Shown here piece by piece: positions 36,588 to 44,502 of a stretch of DNA of 64,000 nucleotides. Within the stretch, counting starts at the first letter, position 1. Each line of letters opens with the position of its first letter. Source of the DNA: Alcanivoracaceae bacterium (GTDB lineage Bacteria > Pseudomonadota > Gammaproteobacteria > Pseudomonadales > Alcanivoracaceae); NCBI GenBank assembly GCA_023146255.1, contig JAGLCJ010000005.1, forward strand, positions 1 to 64,000. The letters are read 5' to 3'. The notes below the pieces were generated by a model that saw only the letters and a list, made by a program, of their open reading frames with translations, was not told the origin of the DNA and did not search any database. The position numbers were made by a program, and so were the translations under genes.

Positions 36588-37563
36588 TAAACCCACCCAA
36601 GCCGCCACCCTTCGCTGGCTAAAAAAGCAGCAGCGCCCGCTGTCGCTCAATGACATTCATGCCTTTCTGCCCGTTCAGGTGCCTGAACGTACCCTGCGGC
36701 GCTGGCTGGCGGAGTGGGCGGAGCAGGGGCTGGTGGAGCGTACCGGGGCCAAGCGCTCCACCCGCTATCTGTATCGGCAAGAGCAAGCTGCGCCGCCTTT
36801 CTTGCGTCAGGTGCCAGAACAACACCGAACCAGCCTGCTAAAACAGCTGCGGGATCTCTGGACACACACCTCCACCGCCCTGGAAGGCAACACCCTGACC
36901 CTTGGTGACACCCACTTCATTCTTGAAGAGGGGCTGACCATTTCCGGCAAGCCGCTGAAGGAGCATCAGGAGATTGTTGGCCATGCCCGCGCCATCGATC
37001 TGGTTTATCAGGGGCTGGCAGGGCCACTTACCGAGCAACAGGTATTTGATCTGCACAAGGCGGTGCAAAGCGAAGTCGTAACGGACATCTACAAACCCGT
37101 TGGTGCCTGGAAGAACGAAATCAACGGCACCTATGCGGTGACCTCTGATAACCGCCAGGTGTTTATCGAATACGCCGCGCCAGCAGAAGTGCCTTACCTG
37201 ATGAAGGAAGTGATTCGCGCCATCAACAAGACGGGTGGGCTGAGCTTTGATCAGGTTGCACAACACTACGCAAAGATTCACGCCGGGCTGGTGCATATTC
37301 ATCCCTTCTGGGATGGCAACGGTCGTATTGCCCGGTTACTGGCGAACATTCCTTTGCTGAAAAATGGGTGGCCACCGCTGGTGATTCCGGTGGAACAACG
37401 GCGGCCCTACATTCAGCTGCTGGCCGACTACGAGCTTCGCGTTGGCCAGCTCACCCGACATACCGGTGTCTGGCCGGATGAAACTGCGTTGCAGCCTTTT
37501 GCCGAATTTTGTGCGCGACAGTATGCGTTGACGATGGATCTGGTGGGGCGGTATGCGGGGTAA
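36580..37563 (+). CDS. Fic-domain protein (AMP transferase) with N-terminal HTH
   Basis: 327 aa. Residues 1-65 look like a winged helix (PERTLRRWLAEWAEQGLVER). The Fic core has the full catalytic motif HPFWDGNGRIAR at residues 241-252. An inhibitory motif of the (S/T)xxxE(G/N) type is present upstream (Ser98 to Glu102-Gly103-Asn104), so it is a class II Fic enzyme that holds itself inactive. Fic proteins transfer AMP to hydroxyl side chains of target proteins. Here it sits among toxin-antitoxin genes. It is probably autoregulated through the repeated boxes in front of it. Confidence 0.93.
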   Translation: MANKPTQAATLRWLKKQQRPLSLNDIHAFLPVQVPERTLRRWLAEWAEQGLVERTGAKRSTRYLYRQEQAAPPFLRQVPEQHRTSLLKQLRDLWTHTSTALEGNTLTLGDTHFILEEGLTISGKPLKEHQEIVGHARAIDLVYQGLAGPLTEQQVFDLHKAVQSEVVTDIYKPVGAWKNEINGTYAVTSDNRQVFIEYAAPAEVPYLMKEVIRAINKTGGLSFDQVAQHYAKIHAGLVHIHPFWDGNGRIARLLANIPLLKNGWPPLVIPVEQRRPYIQLLADYELRVGQLTRHTGVWPDETALQPFAEFCARQYALTMDLVGRYAG

Positions 37564-37586
37564 TCGACATCAATCTTTAAGCTGCA

Positions 37587-37895
37587 TTACCTGATCGCTG
37601 GCTGCACATCCGGCTCCGGCGTTTGCCGGGCATGCCACAGATCATACTGAAGCTGCTGGCGCAACCAGCTATCGGCACTGGGACCATGCTTCGGGCCGCC
37701 GAGCCATTTCTCCAGGCGGCGCGCCATATCGATGGAAACTGCTGCATGTCCGTGCAGTACTCGCGTCAGCGCAACCCGAGACACACCGAGCTGCCCGGCA
37801 GCCTGCGTCACACTCAGGCCAAGCTCCGGCAGAATGTCATCGCGCAGCGTTTCGCCCGGATGCGGGGGGTTAAACATCATCGTGGTGTCTTTCAT
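37587..37895 (-). CDS. higA: HigA-family antitoxin
   Basis: 102 aa with the HigA opening MFNPPHPGETLRDDILPELG and an HTH_3 domain (LSVTQAAGQLGVSRVALTRV). In HigBA systems it binds the HigB mRNA interferase and the operon promoter. The toxin gene should lie directly upstream on the same strand; only its possible last codons are seen there. It may therefore be an orphan antitoxin. The two ATGs of the N-terminus (MKDTTMM) leave the start slightly uncertain. Confidence 0.82.
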   Translation of the reverse strand: MKDTTMMFNPPHPGETLRDDILPELGLSVTQAAGQLGVSRVALTRVLHGHAAVSIDMARRLEKWLGGPKHGPSADSWLRQQLQYDLWHARQTPEPDVQPAIR

Positions 37896-37948
37896 CAGTG
37901 GTAGTCCTGATAGCTGAATCTACCCGAGGAATTTATCGTGTATCGCGT
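37895..37948 (-). pseudogene. Possible 3' remnant of a HigB toxin gene
   Basis: A short frame ending in SYQDYH-stop precedes higA, and its TGA overlaps the higA ATG by one base, as in intact higBA operons. HigB proteins commonly end in a similar DYH tail. No further HigB similarity was found upstream, so the toxin would be truncated or decayed. Weak evidence. Confidence 0.3.
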
Positions 37949-38113
37949 GGCTATACAATCTTGTGCATGGGGGGAGCCCTGAGCGGTGATAGCAGTGGGG
38001 CAGTATCAGTTGGTACTGCACCGGACTGTATGTATCGGCTGACAGAGTAGATGTGGGTGTCCTGATATATTCCTCCTCTTGGATTGGTTTATCATCAGGT
38101 GATATAGTCAGCG

Positions 38114-38479
38114 ATGAAACGAGACACGGGAATGGATACCCTGCTTGAGCTTCATGGATCAATATTCGATCAGGGTGGCGGGTATTGGATGAAGATCGAG
38201 GCCTGGCAGGTAACGGTCAGCAAGGAGGTTCCGCACGGGATCCGCTATTCGCTGAGCCTGCACGAGCCCTATGGCATGCGTATTCTTGGTTATGACAATG
38301 CACATGCTGTAAAGCCGCCCAAGAAGTTCAAGTATGCAGGACGCATCATGGCGTATGACCACAAGCATCGACATGCGGCAGACAAGGGTGTGCCCTATGT
38401 ATTTAGCAGCGCGCAGCAGCTGTTGAATGACTTCTTCGCGGATGTAGATCGCCTGTTATTAGAGGTAAAGCAACCATGA
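38114..38479 (+). CDS. TumE-type toxin (DUF6516)
   Basis: 121 aa. The pattern GGGYWMKIEAWQVTVSKEVP then RYSLSLHEPYGMRILGYDNAH fits the TumE/DUF6516 toxins, which pair with HVO_A0114-type antitoxins. KYAGRIMAYDHKHRHA supplies conserved basic and His residues. The stop overlaps the antitoxin start by four bases (ATGA). Family assignment comes from pattern and pairing; the biochemical activity of this family is not well established. Confidence 0.75.
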   Translation: MKRDTGMDTLLELHGSIFDQGGGYWMKIEAWQVTVSKEVPHGIRYSLSLHEPYGMRILGYDNAHAVKPPKKFKYAGRIMAYDHKHRHAADKGVPYVFSSAQQLLNDFFADVDRLLLEVKQP

Positions 38480-38826
38480 CCACCTTGGCAATTGGCATCA
38501 TGCCTCAGGACAAAATTCGCGAGCGGGCCTTGGCGATTGCCCGTGGTGATTACAAGCCAAAATCTGGCGAGCCGAAAATCTGGTTCACTTCCATGAAGTC
38601 GCTGGCGGAAGTGCTCAGTGATGATAATCGTGCGCTGTTGCGGGTGATGAAGGAGATGAACCCGGAATCCATCTCGGCACTGGCGTTGGCCACTGGGCGC
38701 ACACCGGGCAACCTGTCGCGCACTCTGAAAACCATGTCCAATTACGGCATTGTGGATTTGAAACGCGTTAACAATCACGTTCGGCCGATCGCCAGGGCGA
38801 CGGCGTTTCGGATTATTGCTGCCTGA
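38476..38826 (+). CDS. TumA-type antitoxin (HVO_A0114 family)
   Basis: 116 aa, winged-helix DNA-binding antitoxin of the preceding toxin, with GEPKIWFTSMKSLAEVLSDD and GRTPGNLSRTLKTMSNYGIV. It overlaps the toxin gene by four bases, ensuring translational coupling. Paralogue of the orphan at 36079. Confidence 0.8.
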   Translation: MTTLAIGIMPQDKIRERALAIARGDYKPKSGEPKIWFTSMKSLAEVLSDDNRALLRVMKEMNPESISALALATGRTPGNLSRTLKTMSNYGIVDLKRVNNHVRPIARATAFRIIAA

Positions 38827-38944
38827 GACTGCCTCCTGCAGTGCAAACAGCTTGTAGTGCCATATGTAACCTATGAAGTTCGGCCTATAAAAATACTAGT
38901 CCGCGCAGGCAGCGGGTTGCGTAATTTTGAGTGGCTTCTTTGAT

Positions 38945-38969
38945 GGCCGCCCGAGCAGGTCGGGCGGCC
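38945..38969. terminator. GC-rich stem-loop between convergent genes
   Basis: GGCCGCCCGA (38945-38954) pairs perfectly with TCGGGCGGCC (38960-38969). It lies between the antitoxin gene and the broken ELWxxDGT gene. There is no T tract on either side, so termination efficiency is uncertain. Confidence 0.4.
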
Positions 38970-38996
38970 GAGATGCGTTGTCACATCCCAAATGGT

Positions 38997-40245
38997 TTAC
39001 AGAGAGTTTCCACAATGGTCGGTGGCGCCAGTTGGCATTGAAGCTGTGATGCCTGCGGCTGTACTCACGAAAGTGCTGACAAACTGATGTCCCTGACGGC
39101 TTATATCTTGCTGATTCGAGCCGCCAGCCTCTTTTACCGTCAACACAGGCACCAGTGAGGACACTCCGGTAAACGCATACTGATAACCATAATCGGTGCC
39201 ATCAATGGAGATACCCCAGTAACCCTGATCCGGATCACCACTCTGGTTGTTGAAATAGACACCGATCTGATCGGGCTTGGTGGTTGAGCCGCTAACCAGG
39301 AAATTCCCCCAGCTACCATTATCTGCCTGAACGTAAACATGGTAGCCGGCTGCCGAGGGTACGCCGTCTGAGTGAACTATTGTCACTTCAACCTCAATGC
39401 TGGTTCCATCATAAAACCGGAGTGAGGAGGCAACATTCCCGGCATCGCTTTCCGATACCTGAACAGGATTAAACCCGACACCGATGATGCCGGTTGATAC
39501 ATCAAGCACTTGATTACTTGCCTGTAGTACACCCGCCGGAACCATCGCCCACACTTCGGTTGTGGCCAGATAGGGATTGGATGGCATAAGTTCCTGTCTG
39601 GTCACCGTTGGAGGCAGATAATTTTTCGTCAAACCCTGCAAGGACCACGTTCGTTTGCGTCTCAGCCAGTGGGAAAGTGCAGGTTGCGGCAGGGTCCAGC
39701 ACCCATAGTTCAGGGCCGGTCATGCCGTCATTTGCCTGGAAGTAAAGTTTTCCGTCCAACTCTTTCAGATTGGAAGGCGCTGAACCGCCGCTACCCGTGT
39801 TGATATCCGTGACTAGCGAAGTGCCTCAACTGGTGCCGTTCGTGACCCAGAGTTCCTGACCGTTGACGCCATCATCGGCACCGAAATACAAAAGATTGTT
39901 GAAGACGATGAATCCGTAAGGGTTCGAACTACCAATACCCGAGTTGATGTCCTTCAGCATGCTGGTGCCAGAGTTGGTGCCATCACTGACCCAGAGCTCG
40001 ACGCCGTTGACTCCATCATCGGCAGCGAAATACAGCTTGTTGTTATAGCTCGTGATTTCCTCCGGAGAAGATCCTACCGAGCCGGAATTGATGTCCTTGA
40101 CCTGCGTCGCCGCCTCCAAAGTCGGCGCCATACCCCCTAGAAGAAAGCTGCACGCCAATGGGAAAATGGCCAGCTTATTTTGTTCGAAAAGCTTTGCTTT
40201 GAAATTGGTGTTTGAATGTGGCAGATATGAATTATTTCCACGCAT
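38997..40245 (-). pseudogene. Broken exported ELWxxDGT-repeat protein gene
   Basis: Starting at ATG 40245 (with AAGGAG), the frame encodes a signal-like segment (LAIFPLACSFLLGGMAPTLEA) and hyalin-type repeats such as GVELWVSDGTNSGTSMLKD and GQELWVTNGTS. A TGA at 39826-39828 interrupts the third repeat, but the same frame continues with GTSLVTDINTGS and GPELWVLDPA. Near 39600-39700 sense moves to another frame, which runs to 38997 and encodes a beta-rich domain (YHVYVQADNGSWGNFLV). One nonsense change and one frameshift therefore separate the pieces. Sequencing error cannot be excluded. Confidence 0.75.
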
Positions 40246-40474
40246 ATTTTTCTCCTTGTTGTTTTTCCCCCAACCCTGAGGGCATGGCCAAGCTACCATC
40301 AGCCGATGTCATTCACCAGTCAGCCGGATTCAATGCTTGATATCGGTCACACTACGAATCCGCATCTCCATGATGTCAAAAAGACATTAAATGAAGTTTC
40401 GTTGCGTTTGGTCATCTCCCGATCATCTGCTAACTTCGCATGACCACGGGCGATAACAACAACAGGGATTCCAG

Positions 40475-41080
40475 ATGGCTCTTTCCCCTCCAGGCTTGAA
40501 TTCGGCGAAGTGGTTCTGCTTGTTGCTGTGCGGGTTTCCGATGGCTCCTCTGTTGGCTGAGGAATATCCATGGCTTCGCCTGAAAGCTACAGAAAGTGGT
40601 TTGGGCGATGTCCATGTCGGAATGACGCTAACCCAGGCATCAGAGAACTTTGTCATCAGCTTTCTGGATGCTACTTATTTTTACGGCAATAGCGACTGCG
40701 CGTCCTATGCCTTTGGCGATGGTCAGCAGGGCGAACAGTGGCATGTCCGCTTTCTGGTCGAAAACCACGTCCTCCAACGTATCGATATCTATAACCCCGC
40801 GATCAAGAGCGTGGACGGATTTGGTGTTGGCACCGACATGCAGGAGGTAACGGCCTACTATGACGGGCGCTATTCCGTGGAAATGGGATACGACCCTTCC
40901 GACCGCCACATACGGGTGCCTCAGAGCGATGGTTGGGCGTTGGAATACACGGGGCATGGGACCTTGACAGTGGATGAAGGTCACCGGGCCCGCTTGCACC
41001 CGGATGAGGTGCTGGTGGGGCCGATACGTCGGTGGAGTATCGGCAATCTGGATGCTGGTACGGTGGAGGGTTGTCTGTAA
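40475..41080 (+). CDS. Exported protein, unknown
   Basis: 201 aa with a signal peptide (WFCLLLCGFPMAPLLA). The mature protein has GDVHVGMTLTQA and GFGVGTDMQEV, two related motifs that suggest an internal duplication of the kind found in small periplasmic proteins. It has AGGGA before ATG. Its promoter and leader resemble those at 44345-44420. Function unknown. Confidence 0.7.
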   Translation: MALSPPGLNSAKWFCLLLCGFPMAPLLAEEYPWLRLKATESGLGDVHVGMTLTQASENFVISFLDATYFYGNSDCASYAFGDGQQGEQWHVRFLVENHVLQRIDIYNPAIKSVDGFGVGTDMQEVTAYYDGRYSVEMGYDPSDRHIRVPQSDGWALEYTGHGTLTVDEGHRARLHPDEVLVGPIRRWSIGNLDAGTVEGCL

Positions 41081-41266
41081 CTGGCCGATCACTCGACTCG
41101 GCAAGGTCCTTTATGTCCTCTGTTGCTTGGCTTCATGCACTGCTATGTGATGATTAAAGAATTCCCAATAGCGATTTGGTTATGCTTTCATGCAGTTCCT
41201 GGATTGTGGACGCATGTGCTACCGTCTCGCCGGAACTGTGAGAACCCCTTTCATGGATGGATTCAG

Positions 41267-41947
41267 ATGAGAAGAAATACGCGAGCAGTCAGGAGTCGCG
41301 CCTGGCAATTTCTGTCGGCGATGTTGATTGCCAGTACCACTCTGCTAGTTGCCGGTTGCGGCGGGAGCGACGAGGGCGGCACTGACCTGAATGCTCCCTT
41401 GATGGTGCCCGCCTACCCATCCATGACGCTGCAGTCCATTGCAAATACCACCTGGTCATCCTGCGAGTGGGACAAGGACAGGGGCGAGTACCTGTTTCGC
41501 ATCTGGCGCTTTTCTGACAACGGCGAGGTCAGCAGTGCCGAGATAGAAGGGCGATGGCATGCCGACACGGATACCGATTGCTCCGGCGCCAGTACCGAAA
41601 GTATCGGTCGCACCCAGTACGTTCCCCTGCAGGACCATGGCCTGGTTTCGGCACTTGGTTGGCGCGACGAAGATGGCAACGAAACTGACAATGCCGGGGC
41701 GCCACAGTCTGCCGATATGCTTGGGGCCTTGCCGGGCCAACCTGATGCCAGACGCACCCGGTTTATATTCAAGTTTTACTACGGGTCCGGAGGTGCTTCC
41801 TTTTCCGCCGTCAGTCAGCTGCTGTTTCTTGATGACAGCGGCGCCGAGCCGCGCTTGTACATAGGCTCGCCCGCGGGGACTGCGGATGCCGACGGCTTTC
41901 CGCAATACCTGAACAACTTTGGTGTGCTGACGCCCTACGTTGAGTGA
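41267..41947 (+). CDS. Lipoprotein of an unnamed family (copy 2)
   Basis: 226 aa with a lipobox (LVAGC) after a basic N-terminus. Homologous over the mature region to the cyclase-linked lipoprotein at 23196-23834 (shared DCSGAST, LGALPGQPDARR, DADGFPQYLNNF). Here it is not next to a cyclase but stands before a fibronectin/DUF1566 lipoprotein gene, 81 bases upstream of it. Function unknown. The open frame extends 144 bases upstream, but the signal peptide fixes the start. Confidence 0.78.
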   Translation: MRRNTRAVRSRAWQFLSAMLIASTTLLVAGCGGSDEGGTDLNAPLMVPAYPSMTLQSIANTTWSSCEWDKDRGEYLFRIWRFSDNGEVSSAEIEGRWHADTDTDCSGASTESIGRTQYVPLQDHGLVSALGWRDEDGNETDNAGAPQSADMLGALPGQPDARRTRFIFKFYYGSGGASFSAVSQLLFLDDSGAEPRLYIGSPAGTADADGFPQYLNNFGVLTPYVE

Positions 41948-42028
41948 TGAACTGGGAAGGATCGGCTTCTTGGTTTCATGCTCAATCGGTGTGAAATACC
42001 TTCCACATCGTCACAGCGGGAGCTACTG

Positions 42029-43246
42029 ATGTTTTTTGGTGGCAAGAGCCGTAAAACCGTGAGGAACCTCCATTTGTCGAGAAGATTGATCGTGCCTCTG
42101 ATGACATTGACGCTGGTCGCCTGTGGCAGCGATACCAACAATAGTGCCGCACCGTCCGCACCGTCCGCACCGGCCAACGTTCAGGCCATGGCAGGGGATC
42201 AGGAAGTGGTGATCAGCTGGGACGAAGTGCCCAGGGCAACCGGCTATAACCTGTACCACGCCAGCGAAAGTATCCTCGATACCGGTAATTACGCCAGTTA
42301 TGCCAATGGCACACTGGAGTTGAATGTTGCCAGCCCATACACGGTATCGAGCCTGATCAATGGCACGGAATATTTCTTCCGCGTTGCCACCGTCGCAAAC
42401 TCCGATCAGATTCTGGTCAGCGCAGAGGTGTCAGCAACGCCGCAGGTGCCGGTGCCGGGTATCACAATGCTCTCGTTGAACGACACAGGCGTTGATTGGT
42501 GTGGAACCAATGGTACCAACATAGACATGAATGGTACGCCGCTTGAAAATCAGGTCGGTTGCGATGGCGTCGCAGACGCTTTCCCCGGTCAGGATGGCAT
42601 GCAGGGCCGTGATGTCCAGTCGCGCGATGCGGCGCTTGGCGGCGCGCTCTTTGCCAAGACTGGTGACGGCGCGGCCGGCTTTGATTTCACCAAGGTGTGT
42701 AATAGCGGTGAAGCTGCCGGTGAAGGTGACTGCCCGGCAGACCCGGCGCTCGGCGACAACGTCAATGAGTGGGCTTGTACCCGCGACAATGTGACCGGAT
42801 TGATCTGGGAGGTAAAAGTTGACGATGTCGCGCACCTGCGCCACATGGCTCACACATACACTTGGTACAACACCGATGCGACTACCAATGGCGGCAGTGC
42901 GGGCAGCGCAAACGCTGGCACCTGCGCTGGCAGTGATTGTGATACCCAGGCCTTTGTGCAGGCGGTGAACGCTCTTGCGGGAAGCGATCGTCTGTGTGGT
43001 GCCAGCGACTGGCGCATGCCATCGGATGTGGAGCTGCAGTCAATCGTTGATTACGGTCGCACCAACCCAGCGATAGATACCAGTTATTTCCCGAATACAC
43101 CCGCTAATAATGCATTCTGGTCTGCTTCGCCTCGTGCCGACGATTCCAGCTTGGCATGGGGCATAAGCTCATCCGATGGGGGCATCAGTGAATTCCGGAA
43201 AAACTATAACGGCATAAGCGTTCGATTGGTGCGCGCGGGACAGTGA
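42029..43246 (+). CDS. Lipoprotein with fibronectin type III and DUF1566 domains
   Basis: 405 aa with GGGAG before ATG 42029. The signal ends at lipobox LVAC. Residues 55-145 form a fibronectin type III fold (GDQEVVISWDEVPRATGYNL, TVSSLINGTEYFFRVATVAN). The rest is a DUF1566 (Lcl C-terminal-like) domain with WACTRDNVTGLIWEVK, ASDWRMPSDVELQSIVDYG and a terminal ISVRLVRAGQ. It is presumably surface-exposed and may bind carbohydrate or protein. The downstream gene encodes a second DUF1566 protein 29 bases on. Confidence 0.85.
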   Translation: MFFGGKSRKTVRNLHLSRRLIVPLMTLTLVACGSDTNNSAAPSAPSAPANVQAMAGDQEVVISWDEVPRATGYNLYHASESILDTGNYASYANGTLELNVASPYTVSSLINGTEYFFRVATVANSDQILVSAEVSATPQVPVPGITMLSLNDTGVDWCGTNGTNIDMNGTPLENQVGCDGVADAFPGQDGMQGRDVQSRDAALGGALFAKTGDGAAGFDFTKVCNSGEAAGEGDCPADPALGDNVNEWACTRDNVTGLIWEVKVDDVAHLRHMAHTYTWYNTDATTNGGSAGSANAGTCAGSDCDTQAFVQAVNALAGSDRLCGASDWRMPSDVELQSIVDYGRTNPAIDTSYFPNTPANNAFWSASPRADDSSLAWGISSSDGGISEFRKNYNGISVRLVRAGQ

Positions 43247-43275
43247 TTCGCGCTTTTGAACATAAGGACAGCTTT

Positions 43276-43845
43276 ATGATTCCTGCTCGGGGAATACTGC
43301 CCGCATTACTGGTCTATCTGTTGCTGATTAGCGGCTCGGCAGCCGCCATCTGTAATGGCACCAATGAAAATACAGCCGTGCTGTTTTCTACACCCACAAC
43401 GGATTTTGTAACGCACACTGATGGCACCGTTACTCATGTGCCCACCGGGCTGGTGTGGAAACGCTGCAGCGAAGGGCAGGAGTGGAATGGAAGCACCTGT
43501 ACCGGCTCGGAAACTTCGTTTGATTGGCAGGGCGCCTTGATCCACGCGAATGAGCACAGTTTTGCCGGGCACGTTGACTGGCGGCTGCCGAATGTGAAAG
43601 AGCTTAAATCCATCGTCGAGCGGCGCTGCTGGAACCCCGCTATTAATACCGTCATTTTCCCGGGGGCAACTTCGGGTTGGTTCTGGTCAGCTTCTCCGGA
43701 TGCCAGAGACATCTTCATTCCTGGCATCCTTGGTGCGTGGCAGGTTCGCTTCAATGATGGCGGCCTTTGGGTAATGTCCAGGAAAGAGCCGGGCTTTGGC
43801 TTTGGCGGATATGGCAGTGTCCGGCTGGTGCGCACGGACCAGTGA
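43276..43845 (+). CDS. Exported DUF1566-domain protein
   Basis: 189 aa with a signal peptide (LPALLVYLLLISGSAAA) and AAGGA before ATG 43276. It is a compact DUF1566 domain: HVPTGLVWKRCSEGQEWNG, HVDWRLPNVKELKSIVE and YGSVRLVRTDQ. Probably cotranscribed with the preceding fibronectin/DUF1566 lipoprotein gene and diverged from the same domain. Confidence 0.83.
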   Translation: MIPARGILPALLVYLLLISGSAAAICNGTNENTAVLFSTPTTDFVTHTDGTVTHVPTGLVWKRCSEGQEWNGSTCTGSETSFDWQGALIHANEHSFAGHVDWRLPNVKELKSIVERRCWNPAINTVIFPGATSGWFWSASPDARDIFIPGILGAWQVRFNDGGLWVMSRKEPGFGFGGYGSVRLVRTDQ

Positions 43846-43887
43846 TCGATAGTATTTCGGATGATTGCTGCTTGATACCGGGAGGAA

Positions 43888-43992
43888 TCAGGCACTCAAC
43901 GTAACCAACTCCCCCAGATCCACCTGCCGCCATTCCTCCAGATAACACATGGACCAGCCGGTTCTGGTTCTTGCGACATGCTGTGCTACCAT
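43888..43992 (-). CDS. Possible 34-residue small ORF or gene remnant
   Basis: ATG 43992 to TGA 43888 encodes a short peptide containing TRTGWSMCYLEEWRQVDLGE, which looks more protein-like than a random frame. No ribosome-binding site is evident. It may be the tail of a decayed gene, divergent from the antitoxin at 44026. Low confidence. Confidence 0.25.
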   Translation of the reverse strand: MVAQHVARTRTGWSMCYLEEWRQVDLGELVTLSA

Positions 43993-44025
43993 GCACTCAT
44001 CATGTAACACATCAAGGAGCAGGCC

Positions 44026-44295
44026 ATGAGCGATGCCACCTTCACCTTCCGGGTTGATGAAGACCTGAAGGCCGAGTTCGCCTATGCGGCCAAGGCCCGT
44101 GATCGTACCGGAGCCCAGCTTTTACGTGACTTCATGCGTAACTACGTGGCCGAGCAACAGCAAGCCCAGAGCTACGACGCCTGGCTGGCCGATAAGGTAG
44201 CGCAAGCGCGAGCCTCGGCGGCGGCAGGTGACCTGATTCCAGCCGCCGACGTTGAGGCCGAGTTCGCTGCCCGACGCGCCGCAACCCGAGATTGA
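44026..44295 (+). CDS. Orphan RelB/ParD-like ribbon-helix-helix antitoxin
   Basis: 89 aa. TFTFRVDEDLKAEFAYAAKA is a typical ribbon-helix-helix start, with a helical C-terminal toxin-wrapping tail (AADVEAEFAARRAATRD). AAGGAG precedes the ATG. No RelE/ParE-type toxin frame follows in the next 200 bases, so it appears to be an orphan. Confidence 0.75.
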   Translation: MSDATFTFRVDEDLKAEFAYAAKARDRTGAQLLRDFMRNYVAEQQQAQSYDAWLADKVAQARASAAAGDLIPAADVEAEFAARRAATRD

Positions 44296-44403
44296 TATCA
44301 CTCTGATATCCAAAGAATTTCCCTCGTTAACCATTTGGCCATCCCTTCACGTTCTGGTACCTTCGCACTACTCAGGACGACAAGAATAAAAACAGGGACC
44401 CGG

Positions 44404-44502
44404 ATGACACTCCCCGCCACCCTTGGCTTGACCTCCCTCGTGCTCCGGGCGTTACCCGCGCGATCAGTCGCCGTGCCTGCGCATTACCGGGGCCCACGCT
44501 AG
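44404..44502 (+). CDS. Possible 32-residue leader peptide before NERD-helicase gene
   Basis: ATG 44404, with AGGGA about eight bases upstream, runs to a TAG at 44500-44502 immediately before the helicase ATG at 44503. The peptide has a hydrophobic middle (LGLTSLVLRALPA). Its promoter and first codons resemble those of the exported protein at 40475. It may be a coupled leader or the truncated start of a replaced gene. Not confirmed. Confidence 0.35.
   Translation: MTLPATLGLTSLVLRALPARSVAVPAHYRGPR

Noticed and set aside
37920..38162. 80-codon minus-strand frame upstream of higA as a full HigB toxin
   Set aside because: It shows no HigB pattern; only a different frame with a DYH tail touches higA.
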